A DNA stretch of 64,000 nucleotides from Paraspadella gotoi. Its lineage: Eukaryota; Chaetognatha. How positions within the stretch are numbered: position 1 is the stretch's first letter; the number at the start of each line of letters is the position of its first letter. Shown here piece after piece: positions 60,218-64,000 of this stretch. The stretch covers positions 15,280,172 to 15,344,171 of the forward strand of contig CM119268.1 of NCBI GenBank assembly GCA_051294375.1. Direction: 5' to 3'. The notes below the pieces were generated by a model. That model saw only the letters and a program-made list of their open reading frames with translations. It was not told where the DNA came from and ran no database searches. A program made the position numbers and the translations under genes.

Positions 60218-61954
60218 TACTTTGTTTTCTCTTCTCTATTCCCCTTCTTTTCAAATTTTTCGTACAAAAAATAAGAGATTTCAGATTCCCCGTTCTTTCT
60301 TTATATACTTTTTTGAATTAACAACCTGATTGGAAATGCTTATATCTCGATTTAAAATAAAATCGCTAAAAAATCGCTAAGTACCGATGATCTAAGGACA
60401 TTTTCCTAGTGGATAGAAGTACCAAATATGCCCGGTCATTTTAAACCTGGTAAACGAGTAATTGAAAGAATGAGAAAGTTTTCTACTTTTTCTAGTTAAT
60501 TTATATAGAAATAAAAATAATTCCTGCAATAGAGCTCTTCAATGAGAAAATCCACATCTCCCTATAAAAATAATAATAGCTAATTTCGCATTAATACAAG
60601 GTAAAGAGACATAATCCTAAACAATTAAAACTAATTTAAAATCCCCTCCAGTTAAACTGAATTAAAACGAGCACTTTGAATTCAAAAAACCACTTTTTTA
60701 TGAATTTGAGGGAAATTTTTTAGTGGGGTAATGTATAGAAAACCACCATCGTCCAAACCAAACCTTTCTCAAAGTCTCTGACCTTGGTGTAGGTTATAGG
60801 GCAGGAAACCAGCTTTCTATCGCCATATGATAATATAAAAATTATTATTGGTTAAGAGGAACCATATCAAGTTAAAAAAATAATTTACTCGGGTTAAGAC
60901 ATGTAAATAGATAGGTTAGGTTCTAGAAAAGATAGGTTGAGAATCTTACAATTTATTTTTGGATATAACTGTCGGAGACCATCTAGTTCACATCTATCCT
61001 GCAAAATTCGACTTTTAGGAAAGTCAGTCATAGACTTTAAACAGGGTCTTGAACCAGAGTGGGGGGGGCTCCGCCTCGCCCCGACCGTGCCTCACGCCCC
61101 TACTGGCTCCTCACCTAGCCCGCCAAACGCCACCCCGCCCCCTCTTTTCCTCGCCTCCTCGGCTTCGGGACGATTTGTGTGTCAACGATGAGCCCCTGGG
61201 GAAGGCAAAGGCCATAGGAGAGTGAAACGCTATGGCTGGCTGGCGGGGGAGGAAGGGAGGGTTCGGAGTATAGAAGGGAGGGAGTTAAAGGTTTACATTA
61301 TTAGACCTGGGTTAATGTCGAGTTTTATTTACTTTTTTGGCGCGTTAAAGTTTAAATATATGGACATTTCTTTTTGATACGAAAAGATGGATTTAATTAT
61401 TCACAATTTAGATGTACAACACCGTCCATAATTTTTCATTTTAAAGGAGGGTACACGTACGCACAAAGTCCTTCATTGTAACTTACTGTAAGTTTAATAA
61501 CGTTTATAACCACATGATAACTAACTTAACATCTTTTAAAACGTCATAGATAATACATTAGATGGATTGTGCGACGAGTTTTAATATAACTTTTATATAT
61601 ATTCTAATAGCACTTCTATGTAACATATTTTTTTAAAAAAATATTATGGGAATTGAGGTGACGCTGGCCGCGAAAATTTAATTAAATGTTCAATTTGATC
61701 GAAAATTTATTGAAAGTATTCTCTGAAAATGTCTAATCGGAGTTAAAGAATCGCCTATATTTTACCTATTTTGATACAATTTATTTATTTGCTAAATCGG
61801 AGTCTTCACTTAGATATTCTTGTCGTCGTCGTTTTCATCTTTTCATCGTTATCGTCGTTTCACTTCTTCGTTATCGTCATTCGTTGTCGAAAGAGATTCC
61901 CTACCCGGTCCCGAGAGAGAGATGATGAAGCGACGAGGCACAAAGGTGGGATTC

Positions 61955-61957
<3 letters not shown>
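60212..61957. other. AT-rich intergenic DNA with a GC-rich island
   Basis: GC-rich patch at 61,060-61,260, otherwise AT-rich. A plus-strand frame at 60,937-61,191 spans the boundary but lacks any recognised motif. No gene is supported. Confidence 0.4.
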
Positions 61958-62023
<66 letters not shown>

Positions 62024-62040
62024 CTCTCTCGTCTCTCTCT
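61958..62040. repeat. (CT)n microsatellite
   Basis: CT units interrupted by three CGT steps. Confidence 0.95.
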
Positions 62041-62474
62041 GGGATGGTGAACGGGGGAGCGTTGCAGGGACGAGGACCGAGGTAAGGCAAAGGTCAGGTT
62101 CCTTGTCTCGGAGCAGCAGGTGGAAAAGTCAGGACGCGAAAACCGAAAACAAAGTTGAGAAGGAAAGAATTTCCTTTCCCTCGAGACGCGAGTCTTTATT
62201 TACTCTGAGAAGAAGAACCAACGATTTTTTTTCTTATTATTTTTATACCCTTTTTTTTTCGAAGCCTCCTTCACTAGCTCCACGGTCTTTTAAAAACTAT
62301 TAGAAAATTCTCGGAATTATTATTTAACGATTGTTAAAAATACGATTAAAAATAGTGTAATGTAGCGGTAGTATTTCATACCCTGCTACTCGTGGAAACT
62401 TGTGGAAACTTATCTCCACTTTTTACTCACGCGTTTTATCGATTTACGTTTCTTTCACTCATTTTTTCCTTTCC

Positions 62475-62706
62475 TCCCTGTCACTCCTTCCTCCATCTTC
62501 CCTTTCCTTTCCTCCCTCTCACTCCTCCTCCATCTATCCTTTCCTTTCTCCCTCTCACTCCTTCCTCAATCTTCTCTTCCTTTCCTCCCTCTCACTCCTT
62601 CCTCCATCTTCCCTTTCCTTTCCTCCCTCTCACTCCTTCCTCCATCTTCCCTTTCCTTTTCTCCCTCTCACTCCTTCCTCCATGTTCTCTTTCCTTTCCT
62701 CCCTCT
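62475..62706. repeat. 38-bp polypyrimidine minisatellite, 6 copies
   Basis: Unit CACTCCTTCCTCCATCTTCC plus CTTTCCTTTCCTCCCTCT. CACTCC starts at 62,482, 62,520, 62,556, 62,593, 62,631 and 62,669 (period 36-38). One strand is almost purely pyrimidine for over 230 bases. Confidence 0.9.
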
Positions 62707-62844
62707 TTCCAGCCCTTCTCTAATCCCGCATTCATGATGTCACGACTAAATTTCCCCTTTCAAGGTTTTAAGGATGTACAACAATTTTGCCAGACCTTTT
62801 TATATGAGCCTCTTAAAATGGAAAGTGAAGCGAGAAAAGAAGAG

Positions 62845-62855
62845 AGGAGAGAGAG

Positions 62856-62905
<50 letters not shown>

Positions 62906-62930
62906 GAGACAACGAGAGAGAGAGAGAGAG
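62845..62930. repeat. (GA)n microsatellite
   Basis: GA units with short interruptions. Confidence 0.95.
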
Positions 62931-63027
62931 GCGAGGAAAGGAGAGGAGCAGAGAGACAGACGGAAATCGACCTCCAAACACAAAAGCATACAAAAATCGA
63001 AACTATAATAATTATAATAACTATAAT

Positions 63028-63862
63028 ACTCTGGGAGTGAATAAACGAGACTGTGAGAGAGTCTTGATTGAAAGCTTGCAGGGACCTGCTATGTCATTAT
63101 CTTGTAAGAGTGATGGAGGCCTTAAACCACCAAAGCCTGTCCAGAGTCAGGGGCAAGATAGCTTATTTATTAAATGAATGGATAATTTTTATATTTGGTT
63201 GTACCAATTTCATAAAAATTCAGCTCCTTGTATTTGATGCTAGTGGCGGAGTACAATAAGTATTCCCCGATCTAATACTTAAGGGAGTGGTCTTTTCATA
63301 CAATTGAAACATTCTTTGAATATTATACCACTTCATTGATAGGGAAGCCAGGTACTCTGGGAGTGAATAAACGAGACTGTGAGAGAGTCTTGATTGAAGC
63401 TTGCAGGGACCTTGCTATGTCATTATCTTGTAAGAGTGATGGAGGCCTTAAACCACAAGCCTGTCCAAAGTCAGGGGCAAGATAGCTTATTTATTAAATG
63501 AATGGATAATTTTTATATTGGTTGTACCAATTTCATAAAATTCAGCTCCTTGTATTTTGATGCTAGTGCGGAGTACAATAAGTATTCCCGATCTAATACT
63601 TAAGGGAGTAGTCTTTTTCATACAATTGAAACATTCTTTGAAATATTATACCACTTCATTGATAGGGAAGCCAGGTACTCTGGGAGTGAATAAACGAGAC
63701 TGTGAGAGAGTCTTGATTGAAAGCTTGCAGGGACCTGCTATGTCATTATCTTGTAAGAGTGATGGAGGCCTTAAACCACCAAAGCCTGTCCAAAGGTCAG
63801 GGGCAAGATAGCTTATTATTAAATGAATGGATAATTTCTTATATTGGTTGTACCAATTTCAT
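63028..63862. repeat. ~324-bp tandem satellite, 2.6 copies
   Basis: Copies start at ACTCTGGGAGTGAATAAACG at 63,028, 63,354 and 63,677 (periods 326 and 323). The third copy stops at about 63,862. Copies differ mainly by single-base indels. No long open frame is shared by all copies, and no hammerhead core is visible. Confidence 0.9.
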
Positions 63863-64000
63863 ATATCATTAGAAAATTCATTCCAACGACAAAACTTAAG
63901 ATCAAAAATTAAATTATTTATTATTCTTTCTGTCTCCGTCTCTTTGTCTGTTCTTTATAACTTACCCTGTCTCTATCTATCAAAGAAGTCATCCAACCCC

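Noticed and set aside
63028-63862. Hammerhead ribozyme in the satellite
   Set aside because: Some satellites carry them, but neither strand shows a CTGATGA core with a matching GAAA.
1-64000. tRNA genes
   Set aside because: I looked for B-box-like GGTTCGAAT or GGTTCAAAT with a partner A box. The TTCGAA hits (such as 14,187 and 54,600) lack the other elements.

Overview
The window is eukaryotic, most likely from an invertebrate animal and possibly an arthropod. It has one intron-containing gene with short introns (118-241 bp), a decayed Jockey/CR1-type LINE, and very dense (CT)n/(GA)n, (GAC)n and tetranucleotide microsatellites. I see no prokaryotic operon structure, no CRISPR array and no rRNA. 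I recognise no tRNA. The species cannot be named from the sequence alone. Most open frames elsewhere are low-complexity translations of microsatellites or frames crossing N gaps, and I did not annotate them as genes.

Region by region: 0.35-2.2 kb holds the only gene I can assemble with confidence. It is a five-exon, plus-strand gene whose exon phases all agree. It encodes about 368 residues with Cys-Pro repeats like those of sperm structural proteins, a His/Asp-rich block, and a C-terminal PGYxGxxPG...FGKTFG motif of the CIMIP2/FAM166 family of ciliary and sperm-flagellar microtubule inner proteins. From 2.2 to 6 kb is non-coding sequence with simple repeats and a GC-rich patch carrying a perfect E2F-like palindrome. 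From 6.0 to about 11.2 kb lies a dead minus-strand non-LTR retrotransposon (gag-like zinc knuckles, AP-endonuclease and RT remnants). At 12.2-12.8 kb is a candidate non-autonomous DNA transposon with 16-bp inverted repeats. 12.8-17.2 kb is microsatellite-rich intergenic DNA.

The largest structure is a direct duplication. Copy A (17,166-32,087) is followed immediately by colinear copy B (32,091 to about 48,600). B has no N gaps, carries sequence where A has gaps, is about 15% longer between anchors, and differs from A mostly by small insertions. This looks like raw single-molecule read sequence inserted beside the polished contig, so the duplication is probably an assembly artefact. B also carries a 676-bp insertion that A lacks, flanked by TCCCTTAA/TTAA repeats. 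Copy A contains a second artefact: about 1 kb repeated on both sides of a 25-N gap.

Downstream are a 12-bp GGAGGAGGCGAT array, a foldback hairpin (49.6-49.7 kb), a promoter-like CpG-rich segment cut by a gap (52.1-52.4 kb), and a cluster of tandem arrays: a 65-bp unit (55.9-56.3 kb), a 77-bp unit with about 18 copies (56.6-57.95 kb), a 277-bp duplication (59.4-60.0 kb), a 38-bp polypyrimidine unit (62.5-62.7 kb) and a ~324-bp satellite (63.0-63.9 kb). Ten N gaps interrupt the window. Three of them are exactly 25 N.
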